Source: Rikenella sp. (lineage in GTDB: Bacteria; Bacteroidota; Bacteroidia; Bacteroidales; Rikenellaceae). Taken from it: DNA of 22,269 bases. Below, in pieces: positions 15,009-22,217 of the stretch. The stretch is from contig JAIDFC010000130.1 of NCBI GenBank assembly GCA_029054535.1, positions 1-22,269 of the forward strand, written 5' to 3'. Numbering within the stretch: the first letter of the stretch is position 1; the number at the start of each line of letters is the position of its first letter. The notes beneath the pieces are model-generated. The model did no database searches, was not told the DNA's origin, and saw only the letters and a program-made list of their open reading frames with translations. Position numbers and translations under genes: made by a program.

Positions 15009-15303
15009 GTTCCCCCTCCTTGTTGAATATTTATTCCTTGGCACTACGGTCTGGAACTGTTCCTTTTGTGAACAACCGACGTTACCGAAAAGCCCGAGCA
15101 AAACGCAGTCAGCACCGATTTCTCAGCGAGTAGACTCTGCGCGCAGAACATTATAGCGAAGCGCAGCCTGTTTTGTTCGGGTTTTGGTTGCCGGATGGCC
15201 CAAGCAATGCGAAGCATTGCAAGCCCGCCGCGGGCACGCGGGGCCTGCCCGGCCTGAGGGCAGTCAGACACGTTTTCTTGGAGAGAAGACCCCGCGCGCG
15301 ACA

Positions 15304-15361
15304 GCTGGAGTAGGAAATCGTTCAAAAGCGATTCACGCTTTTGAGCAGGATTTCCACCAGC
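15304..15361. repeat. Inverted repeat core a of the array
   Basis: Nested complementary blocks: GCTGG/CCAGC (outer), GGAAATC/GATTTCC, and CAAAAGCG/CGCTTTTG around a 5-nt loop. It is flanked by GCGCGC on both sides. Confidence 0.8.
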
Positions 15362-15480
15362 GCGCAGACAAAGATTGTTTTTTAGAACGTTATAGCGATG
15401 CGTAGCATCGCCCGCCCACCGCGGGCACGCGGCCCCGCGCGGGAGCGCAGTCGAACACGGTTTCTCTGCGAGAAGACTCC

Positions 15481-15551
15481 GCGCGCCCGCCTAAAGAGCG
15501 AAATACGCCGTTTCAACTATCCGTTGAAACGGATGAATTTCGCAGGCGCGC
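15481..15551. repeat. Inverted repeat core b of the array
   Basis: Nested blocks GCGCGCC/GGCGCGC (outer), GCGAAAT/ATTTCGC, and CCGTTTCAA/TTGAAACGG with a 7-nt loop. The architecture matches core a but the sequence is unrelated. Confidence 0.8.
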
Positions 15552-15576
15552 GGTCAAAGTAGGTAGGGTAGAGGCT

Positions 15577-15656
15577 GCTCGGTTCGGCGCCAGCGCGGTC
15601 GCAACCGAGCGTAGCGAGAAGTTGCGTCCGTCGCCGGGGGTGGCGCCGGACCGAGC
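15577..15656. repeat. Inverted repeat core c of the array
   Basis: GCTCGGT (15577-15583) pairs with ACCGAGC (15650-15656). CGGCGCCA pairs with TGGCGCCG, and inner GCAAC with GTTGC. Confidence 0.7.
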
Positions 15657-15749
15657 GCTCGAAGAGCGCGGTTTATAGTGAAACTGTAAATCATTCATCG
15701 CGCGGTCGAAGATTGTTTTCGGGGCGGTCGCCTGGCGGGAACGCAACGA

Positions 15750-15856
15750 GCCCCGTCGAGTTGCGGGCCCGGCCGTTGGGCGGCGGCCGTTCCGCGCGCC
15801 TGGGGGCGCGGTTGGTTGCGGGCTGTGGGCCGGTGCCGCTCGGCAACTCGAGGGGC
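15750..15856. repeat. Inverted repeat core d of the array
   Basis: GCCCC plus CGAGTTGC (15750-15764) pair with GCAACTCGAGGGGC (15843-15856) apart from a two-base interruption. The interior is very GC-rich and itself contains complementary GGCC-rich blocks. Confidence 0.65.
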
Positions 15857-15909
15857 TTAAGACTTCCCGTCGCTAAGAACGATGAATACTCGCCGGATTA
15901 TGATAGGAT

Positions 15910-16878
15910 TTAAAAATGGTCGCGGATGAACTTTTCGCTGACCACGACCCGAACCGCTCGTTCGAGGATTTGGAATTCGAAGTCCGAATAGCCTAAGATT
16001 TCGCCGTCGATCTCCAGCCGGATCGGTCGTTCCGCATGGATCCGGATCAAGCCGCCGCGGAAGAGCGAGACCCGCGGAATGTCGTAGATGTTTTCGGTGT
16101 AGAGCGTCCGGAAGCGGCTGAACAGCCGGATCCGATTCATCGCCGGGATCACCGTGAGGTCGAATAAGCCGTCATCCGGAATCGCGTTCGGCGTCTGCGT
16201 CAACCCGCCTGCCGTGTATTTGCAGATCCCGATCGTTCCGGTGAAGAGCTTCCCCGTGAAGACCTCCCGACCGTCCACCTCGATCCGTACGCGCCGCGTG
16301 CGGTAGCGGATCGCCTCGCGAAATGCGCTGAAGAGGTAGATCCATTGGCCGCGATACCCCTTCTCTTTGAGCCGGTTGAAGCCCCGACATACCGCCGCGT
16401 CGTATCCCACCCCCGCCACATTGGCCAGGTAGCGGGTCTGGTGAACTTTCGACTCGTAGTAGCTCACCCGCCCCACGTCCTGTAAAAAGGCATGCTCTTC
16501 GCGGATCGACCGGATGGCGTCTACGTAATTCCGCGGGATACCGAACATCCGGATCCAGTCGTTGCCGGTCCCCACCGCGATCACGGCCATCAGAATATCG
16601 GTCGTCGGGCACTCCCGTTGGATGAAGAATCCGTTGACCGTTTCGTGAATCGTCCCGTCGCCGCCCACGACGATGATTCGACGATAACCCTGTCGGATAG
16701 CCGAGACGGTCAGTTCCGTAGCGTGGTACTTGTGGAGCGTAAACATCGCGTCCACAGCGATCCCCTCGTCGCGCAACAGGCCGCTGATCACCGGCCAGTC
16801 CGTGAGTCCTCGTCCGCTTCCCGCCACCGGGTTGACGATGGCGGCCCAGCGTTGCGACAGATCGAGATGGCGTGGCAT
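15910..16878 (-). CDS. YegS/DagK-family lipid kinase
   Basis: A 322-residue member of the diacylglycerol-kinase catalytic family (YegS/BmrU/DgkB type), which phosphorylates a lipid such as diacylglycerol with ATP. Visible motifs are AAIVNPVAGSGRG (residues about 12-24), the nucleotide-binding GGDGTIHETVNG (72-83) and VGTGNDWIRMF. The C-terminal beta-sandwich includes ANVAGVGYDAAV, TPNAIPDDGLFDLTVI and IRLEIDGEILGYSDFEFQIL. No membrane segment is evident, so it is probably a soluble or peripheral enzyme recycling envelope lipids. It starts 28 bp after the M23 peptidase gene and forms the last gene of a likely hisS-M23-kinase operon. The lipid substrate cannot be read from the sequence. Confidence 0.92.
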   Translation of the reverse strand: MPRHLDLSQRWAAIVNPVAGSGRGLTDWPVISGLLRDEGIAVDAMFTLHKYHATELTVSAIRQGYRRIIVVGGDGTIHETVNGFFIQRECPTTDILMAVIAVGTGNDWIRMFGIPRNYVDAIRSIREEHAFLQDVGRVSYYESKVHQTRYLANVAGVGYDAAVCRGFNRLKEKGYRGQWIYLFSAFREAIRYRTRRVRIEVDGREVFTGKLFTGTIGICKYTAGGLTQTPNAIPDDGLFDLTVIPAMNRIRLFSRFRTLYTENIYDIPRVSLFRGGLIRIHAERPIRLEIDGEILGYSDFEFQILERAVRVVVSEKFIRDHF

Positions 16879-16906
16879 GGTAATGACGTGCGTTTTGGCG
16901 GTGTGA

Positions 16907-17965
16907 TTATTTGACTCGCAGCCGCTGTCCTAAACGCAACGTACTGTTCCGGTCGATCCCGTTCAACTGGCAGATTCGTGTGATCGTCGTTCCGTAGCGC
17001 GGCGCGATCCGTCCCAGAATATCCCCCTGTTTCACGATGTGATAGACCGGTCCGCTGCTAACCGGCTTCGGTTGTGCCGCCCGGATCACGGTCGAGTCGT
17101 CGGCCGCCGCCAAAAGCGTGTTGGCGATCTCCTGGTCGTCCCGGTCGTCCTCTTCCAGCAGCTCCGATGCCCGCGAGTGGATGTTGAAGTACGACCGCTC
17201 CAGGGCGAACGTCTGGTAGCGCAGCATTCCGCGTTCGAAGTCGAACAGGAACTCCGGGTCGAAACTTTGGTCGCAATACCGGGTCTCGAAGTGGAGGTGC
17301 GGCCCGTAAGCCCGTCCCGTAGCCCCCACATAGCCGATCACCTGACCCGTCTTGACATATTCGTCCACCTTGACGTTCAGTTTCGAGAGGTGGGCGTGCC
17401 AGGTCTCCAACCCGTTCGGATGACGGATGATAACCAGATAGCCGAACCCGCCGGTATTGTATTTCGCGTACCGTACCTTGCCGTCGAACGCCGCCTGGAC
17501 CGGTTCGCCGGTTTTCATCGGCACGTCCACCCCGTTATGGCTCCGCCGCTTGCGCGGTCCGTACTTCGAGAGCACTTTGCCCCGCACCGGGCTGCAAAAC
17601 TGACCCAGGCTGTCGACCATCTTCAGCTCCAACACCGCCGGCAGGTCCGAGAGTTCGATGTTGCGGTACGAGAATACGGAGGTCGTATCCCAGTTGCTCC
17701 GATACACGGCCAGTTCGCCGAGCTGTCGATCCAGGGCGGGATGATAATATTCCCACGTATTGTTACTATAAATAATGACTTTCGTCTTCGGATCCGCCGT
17801 GGCGATGGTATCCATCGGTCGCCGGGGCAGCTCTTCGATCTTTTTTTCGGCCGGCGGCCCGCTTTTGCGTTGTGCCGTCGCCGGATCGGGCGCGAGCGCC
17901 GAGAAAAAAGCGACCGTCGCCAAGCCGATGCAGCGGAGTAGGGTAGTGGTGGTGTTGTGCGTCAT
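16907..17965 (-). CDS. Exported M23 metallopeptidase with C-terminal LysM domain
   Basis: A 352-residue envelope protein of the M23 (lysostaphin/LytM) family. An N-terminal signal peptide (hydrophobic from about residue 9 to 30, likely cleavage near ATAQ) is followed by a proline-rich stretch and a linker. The M23 domain spans about residues 120-230: H143-N-G-V-D147, WHAH (His190, His192) and GPHLHFE (His223, His225). All expected zinc and catalytic residues are present, so it is probably an active endopeptidase on peptidoglycan cross-links. A LysM peptidoglycan-binding domain occupies about 308-352 (VYHIVKQGDILGRIAPRYG...LRLGQRLRVK). It lies 32 bp after hisS and 28 bp before the lipid kinase. 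Confidence 0.94.
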   Translation of the reverse strand: MTHNTTTTLLRCIGLATVAFFSALAPDPATAQRKSGPPAEKKIEELPRRPMDTIATADPKTKVIIYSNNTWEYYHPALDRQLGELAVYRSNWDTTSVFSYRNIELSDLPAVLELKMVDSLGQFCSPVRGKVLSKYGPRKRRSHNGVDVPMKTGEPVQAAFDGKVRYAKYNTGGFGYLVIIRHPNGLETWHAHLSKLNVKVDEYVKTGQVIGYVGATGRAYGPHLHFETRYCDQSFDPEFLFDFERGMLRYQTFALERSYFNIHSRASELLEEDDRDDQEIANTLLAAADDSTVIRAAQPKPVSSGPVYHIVKQGDILGRIAPRYGTTITRICQLNGIDRNSTLRLGQRLRVK

Positions 17966-17997
17966 GCGCGTCGTGTATCTGTTTGTCTTTAAATCCG

Positions 17998-19380
17998 TTA
18001 TCGCTTCAAATGGTCAGCCACCCGGTCGAACGCCACCGAACTCTGTTCGCCCGTGGCGAGGTTTTTGATCGTGGCGGTCTGCGTCTCGATCTCCGTCTCG
18101 CCGACGAACACCATGTACGGAATCCCCCGTTTCTCGGCATAGTCGAACTGCTTTTTCATCTTCGCCGCCTCCGGATAGATCTCCGCCGCCACCCCCGCGC
18201 GCCGGACGTCGCTCAAGAGTTTGAACGCGCCGATCTCTTCCCGTCCGCCGAAGTTGACGAACAGGGCCCGGACATTCCGCCCCGCCTCGGCCGGAAAGAG
18301 GTCCAGCCCCAAGAGCACGTCATAAATTCGGTCCGCCCCGAAGCTGATCCCGACCCCCGACGTATCGGGCAGACCGAAAATACCGGTCAGGTTGTCGTAC
18401 CGTCCCCCGCCGCAGATGCTCCCCATCGGAAAGTCCAACGCCTTGACCTCGAAAATCGCCCCGGTGTAGTAGTTTAGCCCGCGAGCCAGCGACAGGTCGA
18501 GTTCCACCGGCAGCGTAACGTCCAGTGCGTCTAAGTAGTCGAGGATGGTCGTAACTTCTTGGATTCCGAGTCGCCCGGTTTCGGACCGTTCGCCGATAAT
18601 TTCGGTAATCGCGCCCAGTTTCTCCCGATTATCCCCCGAGAGCTCCAAAATCGGCTTCAGTTTGCCGATCGCCTCGGCGGACAAGCCCCGTTCGGCCAGT
18701 TCCTCGTTCACCGCTTCGATCCCGATCTTGTCCAGCTTGTCGATGGCCATCGTGATCTCCATCATCTTATCGGCATGTCCGATGGTCTCCGAAATCCCGT
18801 AGAGTATCTTGCGGTTGTTGATCTTCAGCACCACCCGGATTCCCAACGCCCCGAACACTTCCTGCACGATCTGGATCAATTCCGCTTCGTGGATCAACGC
18901 CTTGCTCCCCACCACATCCACGTCGCACTGGTAGAACTCCCGGTACCGCCCTTTCTGCGGTCTGTCGGCCCGCCAAACGGGCTGGATCTGATACCGCTTG
19001 AACGGAAATACCAGCTCGTTCTGGTGCTGCACCACATACCGCGCGAACGGAACGGTCAAATCGTACCGCAACCCTTTCTCGCAAATCCGGTTCCCCAACA
19101 CCACGGGATTGTCGCTCTCCGAAGCGGCCAGAATCTCTTCCGATTCCACCCCTTTCAGAAAGTTCCCGGAGTTCAAGACCTTGAACAACAGCTTATCCCC
19201 CTCCTCGCCGTACTTCCCGAGCAGGGTGGAGAGGTTCTCCATGCTCGGGGTCTCCAACGGCGCGAATCCGTAACGGCGGAATACGCTCTTTATCGTGTCG
19301 AACAAGTACTCGCGTCTGCCCATCTCGACGGGCGAAAAATCACGGGTCCCTTTCGGTATACTCGGTCTCTGTATGGCCAT
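17998..19380 (-). CDS. hisS: Histidyl-tRNA synthetase
   Basis: A 460-residue class II aminoacyl-tRNA synthetase that charges tRNA-His. Characteristic blocks are PKGTRDFSPVEM at the start, the motif 2 region GRYREFYQCDVDVVG, the histidine-specific LARGLNYYTGAIFEV, GGGRYDNLTGIFG, and the motif 3 segment GVGISFGADRIYDVL. The anticodon-binding domain (VRALFVNFG...LSDVRRAGVAAEIYP...KKQFDYAEKRGIPYMVFVGE) follows. The frame extends 12 codons upstream, but MAIQRPSIPKGTRDF is the usual start. The leader carries the left flank of the repeat element 30 bp before the ATG. It leads a likely operon with the M23 peptidase and lipid kinase. Confidence 0.97.
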   Translation of the reverse strand: MAIQRPSIPKGTRDFSPVEMGRREYLFDTIKSVFRRYGFAPLETPSMENLSTLLGKYGEEGDKLLFKVLNSGNFLKGVESEEILAASESDNPVVLGNRICEKGLRYDLTVPFARYVVQHQNELVFPFKRYQIQPVWRADRPQKGRYREFYQCDVDVVGSKALIHEAELIQIVQEVFGALGIRVVLKINNRKILYGISETIGHADKMMEITMAIDKLDKIGIEAVNEELAERGLSAEAIGKLKPILELSGDNREKLGAITEIIGERSETGRLGIQEVTTILDYLDALDVTLPVELDLSLARGLNYYTGAIFEVKALDFPMGSICGGGRYDNLTGIFGLPDTSGVGISFGADRIYDVLLGLDLFPAEAGRNVRALFVNFGGREEIGAFKLLSDVRRAGVAAEIYPEAAKMKKQFDYAEKRGIPYMVFVGETEIETQTATIKNLATGEQSSVAFDRVADHLKR

Positions 19381-19410
19381 AAATGCTGTTTTTTTAATAT
19401 AATTCGTTTT

Positions 19411-19722
19411 CTGCAACCTGTGTTTGGCTACAGTGCGGAACCGTTCTCTTTCTGAAGAAAGAGAACCAGAAAGACTTCCAAAAGCTACGCTACTCCTTAG
19501 GCATCCGCAATCTAATGCTCTGGCCTATTGGATGGGTAGGGCTTTTAATGAGGGCGCATAGGTTCTCTCAAACTTAATTGCGCCCTGCATTAAAAGTCCC
19601 TACCCAAAACAAGGCAAAGTGCTCTTGACTACGGCAGCCCATGGAATGCGAAGCATTCCCGAAAGTTTCTTTGGTTCTTTCTGTTCACAGAAAGAACAGT
19701 ACCTTCCCGTAGCTAAATATTG
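19411..19722 (+). repeat. Mosaic palindromic element, copy 3
   Basis: An element of about 310 bp between argF (3' end) and hisS (5' end). In order: flank TGCAACCTGTGTTTGGCTAC; ACAGT; left hairpin (stem GTTCTCTTTC, loop TGAA, 19443-19466); core inverted repeat (arms 19534-19558 beginning GGGTAGGG, and 19579-19605 ending CCCTACCC); module CTCTTGACTACGGCAGCCCA, which in copy 2 is inverted and sits next to the left end; hairpin GGAATGC/GCATTCC; right hairpin (stem GTTCTTTCTG, loop TTCA); ACAGT; and flank ACCTTCCCGTAGCTAAAT. The two ACAGT repeats resemble a target-site duplication. Confidence 0.88.
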
Positions 19723-19742
19723 ACTACAGAGAAACGAATGAT

Positions 19743-20741
19743 TTAAAAAGTAGTTTCGGGTTGTTCGGAGAGCGTAGCGACCATGATCGCTTTGATCGTG
19801 TGCATCCGATTCTCAGCCTCGTCGAAGACGATCGAGGCCTCGGATTCGAACACCTCGTCTGAGACCTCCATCTCGGAGAGGCCGAATTGGCGATGAATTT
19901 CCTGTGCGACCGTCGTTTCGAGGTCGTGGAACGCCGGCAGGCAGTGCATGAAACGGCAGTTCGGATTTCCCGTCAGCTCCATCATGCGGCGGTTTACCTG
20001 GTACGGCGCGAGCCGTTCGATTCGCTCGGCCCACACTTCGGTCGGTTCGCCCATCGAGACCCAGACGTCGGTGTAGATGAAGTCCGCACCGGCCACCGCC
20101 GTCGCCACATCTTCCGAGATCGTGATCCGCGCGCCGTTTTCGCGCCGAAGCCGTTCGACCAACGTCGCGTCGGGATGGTAAGCCGCCGGAGCCGCCGCCG
20201 AGTACTCGATCCCCATCTTCGCACAACCCACCATGAGAGACAAGGCCACATTATTATCCGCCGTCCCCGCAAAGCAGACTTTGATCTGCTCCAACGGTTT
20301 GTCGCTGTGTTCCGTGATGGTCAACAGGTCGGCCAAAAACTGGGTCGGATGGCTCTCGTTCGTCAAGCCGTTCCAAACCGGCACGCCGGAATACTCGGCC
20401 AAAGTCTCCACGATCTCCTGCCCGTATCCCCGATATTCGATCCCGTCGTACATCCGCCCCAAAACCCGCGCCGTATCCTCGATCGACTCTTTCTTCCCCA
20501 TCTGCGACCCGCTCGACCCGATATAGGTTACTCTGGCCCCCTGGTCGAACGCTCCCACCTCGAACGAACACCGGGTCCGCGTCGAATCTTTCGCAAACAA
20601 CAACACGATGTTCTTACCCTGCAAATATTGCTGTTCGATCCCTGCCTTTTTCTCGGCCTTGAGCCGGGCGGCCAACCGAACCAAACCGTCGATCTCTTCC
20701 CGCTTCAACGAACTGATGTCCAAAAAACTCCTCTTATACAT
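19743..20741 (-). CDS. argF: Ornithine carbamoyltransferase
   Basis: A 332-residue enzyme joining carbamoyl phosphate and ornithine to citrulline. The carbamoyl-phosphate loop STRTR (53-57), HPTQ (131-134), the ornithine-loop SMG (229-231) and HCLP (266-269) are intact. That set indicates true ornithine carbamoyltransferase, as opposed to the N-acetyl- or N-succinyl-ornithine enzymes found in many Bacteroidetes. Segments such as KKESIEDTARVLGRMYDGIEYRGYGQEIVETLAEYSGVPVWNG in pieces resemble the ArcB branch, so it could be catabolic (arginine deiminase pathway) or biosynthetic; no arcA, arcC or arg neighbour is here to decide. It lies alone between repeat copy 3 downstream and the minimal repeat site 20 bp upstream. 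Confidence 0.92.
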   Translation of the reverse strand: MYKRSFLDISSLKREEIDGLVRLAARLKAEKKAGIEQQYLQGKNIVLLFAKDSTRTRCSFEVGAFDQGARVTYIGSSGSQMGKKESIEDTARVLGRMYDGIEYRGYGQEIVETLAEYSGVPVWNGLTNESHPTQFLADLLTITEHSDKPLEQIKVCFAGTADNNVALSLMVGCAKMGIEYSAAAPAAYHPDATLVERLRRENGARITISEDVATAVAGADFIYTDVWVSMGEPTEVWAERIERLAPYQVNRRMMELTGNPNCRFMHCLPAFHDLETTVAQEIHRQFGLSEMEVSDEVFESEASIVFDEAENRMHTIKAIMVATLSEQPETTF

Positions 20742-20761
20742 ATGCCGTTATAATCATTTTT

Positions 20762-20804
20762 TGCAACCTGTGTTTGGCTACAGTACCCTCCCGTCGCTAA
20801 GAAC
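20762..20804 (+). repeat. Minimal (hairpin-less) site of the mosaic repeat family
   Basis: 23 bp identical to the left flank of copy 3 (TGCAACCTGTGTTTGGCTAC then AGT, 20762-20784) run directly into the right flank ACCCTCCCGTCGCTAAGAAC (20785-20804). The hairpins and core that separate these flanks in copy 3 are absent. It occupies the gap between argF (5' end) and the mltD-like gene (3' end). Confidence 0.8.
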
Positions 20805-20829
20805 AGGTGCGAAAAATCCTTGTTTAACG

Positions 20830-22182
20830 TTATCGGTAAATGACCAGTGTTTGTCCCGGTCTGAGCGCTTTTTCGTTCTTGATGTTGTTCCAGCTCATGA
20901 GCTGTTTCACCGTTACGTGGTATTTGGCGGCGATTCGTCCGAGTATATCTCCGCTTTTGATTTTGTAGGTGATTTTCGAGCCTTTTCCGGTCGAGGTCCC
21001 CGCCGAGCTGCGCGAGGAGGTGGCGGTGAGTTGCTCTTCCGACAGGTTGCTGATGTTCAGGTATTTTGCCAGGTACAAGCTATCCTTGCCGTAGATTTGT
21101 CGGCTCTGTCGGATGAACGAGGCGACGTACTCCTGCGGCAGCGTCAGCGGATAGCTCTGGGCCTTGGCCGGCACGACGTCCACCGAGTACTGCGGGTTCA
21201 GCCCCCGCAGCACCTCGATCGGGATATTCAGCGTCGAGGAGACCTGTTCGAGGTGGAGCATCCGGTCGATATGGATCGTATCGGTGGCCAGCGGATGCCA
21301 GGGTGTCGTCGGATTGAGGTTGTGCGCCTTGTAGTAGGTGTAGGCGTATGACGCCGCGATGAAAGCCGGGATGTACCCTCTGGTCTCGCGCGGCAGGTAT
21401 TCGTAGATGTCCCAGTAGGTTTTGGCGCCGTTGCCGTCGTGGGCCGACCGGAAGCGGGCCAGGGCTTTGTTGACATTCCCCGGGCCGCAGTTGTAGGCCG
21501 CGATGACCAGTGTCCAGTCGCCGTAAACTTTGTACAGGTCGCGGAGATAACGACACGCCGCATCGGTCGACTTGACCGGGTCGCACCGTTCGTCGATGAA
21601 CGAGTTGATCTCCAGTCCGTAGTATTTCCCCGTCCGGAGCATGAACTGCCACAGCCCCACCGCCGCCGCGCGCGATTCGGCCCGCGGAATCAGGGCCGAT
21701 TCGATCACCGGCAGCATTTTCAGCTCCATCGGCAGTTTGTAGCGATACAGCGCCTCTTCGAAAATCGGAAAGTAGTACCGCGCCAACCCCAACACCCGTT
21801 CCATCACCCCTCCCTTTCGGGTATAGTTCTGGATGTATTTCTTCACCACTTCGTTGTACGGCAGTTGAATCTCCGTCGCCATCATCCGCAGCCGTTCGGC
21901 ATACACTTCGTCCGAAAGCGCTCCCCGCATATCCACACGGTCGAGGTCGACATCGATGAATTCGTTGACGAACGTTTCGTACGAATCGACCACGGTCCGC
22001 TGCTTATAATGCGCCAGCAGCGAGTCGTACGAGCTGGCCGAAAGTCCGTTCAAGGCCAGGAGACCGAAAGTGCGGGTATTGCCGGTCTGCGCTCCGGCAC
22101 TGCCGAAAGTCGTCCCCACTACGATCGTCGCCAAAATCCGGACGACGATCGGAACGAACGGTCGATGTAGAGTTTTCCGCAT
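20830..22182 (-). CDS. mltD: MltD-like lytic transglycosylase with LysM domain
   Basis: A 450-residue exported peptidoglycan lytic transglycosylase. The signal peptide spans about residues 1-31 (MRKTLHRPFVPIVVRILATI..., cleavage near SAGAQ). The catalytic SLT domain covers about 145-270. Its E-S motif is in PVIESALIPRAESRAAAVGLWQFM (Glu161 catalytic), followed by GKYYGLEINSFIDERCDP and VIAAYNCGPGNVNKAL. An intermediate region (about 300-395) resembles a degenerate LysM or spacer. A clear LysM lies at about 402-450 (YKIKSGDILGRIAAKYHVTVKQL...LRPGQTLVIYR). The GDILGRIA core matches the LysM of the M23 peptidase nearby. It cleaves glycan strands with anhydromuramyl ends. No promoter match was found in the short upstream sequence. 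Confidence 0.94.
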   Translation of the reverse strand: MRKTLHRPFVPIVVRILATIVVGTTFGSAGAQTGNTRTFGLLALNGLSASSYDSLLAHYKQRTVVDSYETFVNEFIDVDLDRVDMRGALSDEVYAERLRMMATEIQLPYNEVVKKYIQNYTRKGGVMERVLGLARYYFPIFEEALYRYKLPMELKMLPVIESALIPRAESRAAAVGLWQFMLRTGKYYGLEINSFIDERCDPVKSTDAACRYLRDLYKVYGDWTLVIAAYNCGPGNVNKALARFRSAHDGNGAKTYWDIYEYLPRETRGYIPAFIAASYAYTYYKAHNLNPTTPWHPLATDTIHIDRMLHLEQVSSTLNIPIEVLRGLNPQYSVDVVPAKAQSYPLTLPQEYVASFIRQSRQIYGKDSLYLAKYLNISNLSEEQLTATSSRSSAGTSTGKGSKITYKIKSGDILGRIAAKYHVTVKQLMSWNNIKNEKALRPGQTLVIYR

Positions 22183-22217
22183 GGTTCTATGTTTTTTCGT
22201 TCTATTTTCTTGCGTTG

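Larger units (their letters stand above)
15041..15885. repeat. Palindrome array, copy 5 of the mosaic repeat family
   Basis: About 850 bp without a credible gene, between the small-RNA terminator and the lipid kinase 3' end. Its left edge (GAACTGTTCCTTTTGTGAAC) and right edge (CTTCCCGTCGCTAAGAAC) are right-type flanks of the repeat family, facing outward. Inside, a unit starting GCAGTC and ending in a GAGAAGAC-like stretch plus GCGCGC occurs three times (15105, 15259, 15447). Units 2 and 3 are followed by a different long inverted repeat, then a right flank beginning GCGCGC or GCGCGG. Small hairpins GCAATGC/GCATTGC (15205-15221) and GCGATGC/GCATCGC (15395-15411) resemble those in copies 1-3. 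The motif CACCGCGGGCACGCGG and its near copy also recur. Confidence 0.75.

Noticed and set aside
14951..15133. Small plus-strand ORF starting MGWFPEAEMG over the small RNA
   Set aside because: It reads straight through the terminator stem and into the repeat array, has no coding character, and starts late in the transcript.
15105..15490. Regularly spaced repeats in the palindrome array, considered as a CRISPR
   Set aside because: The units diverge strongly, spacing is uneven, what lies between them is itself palindromic, and no cas gene is present.
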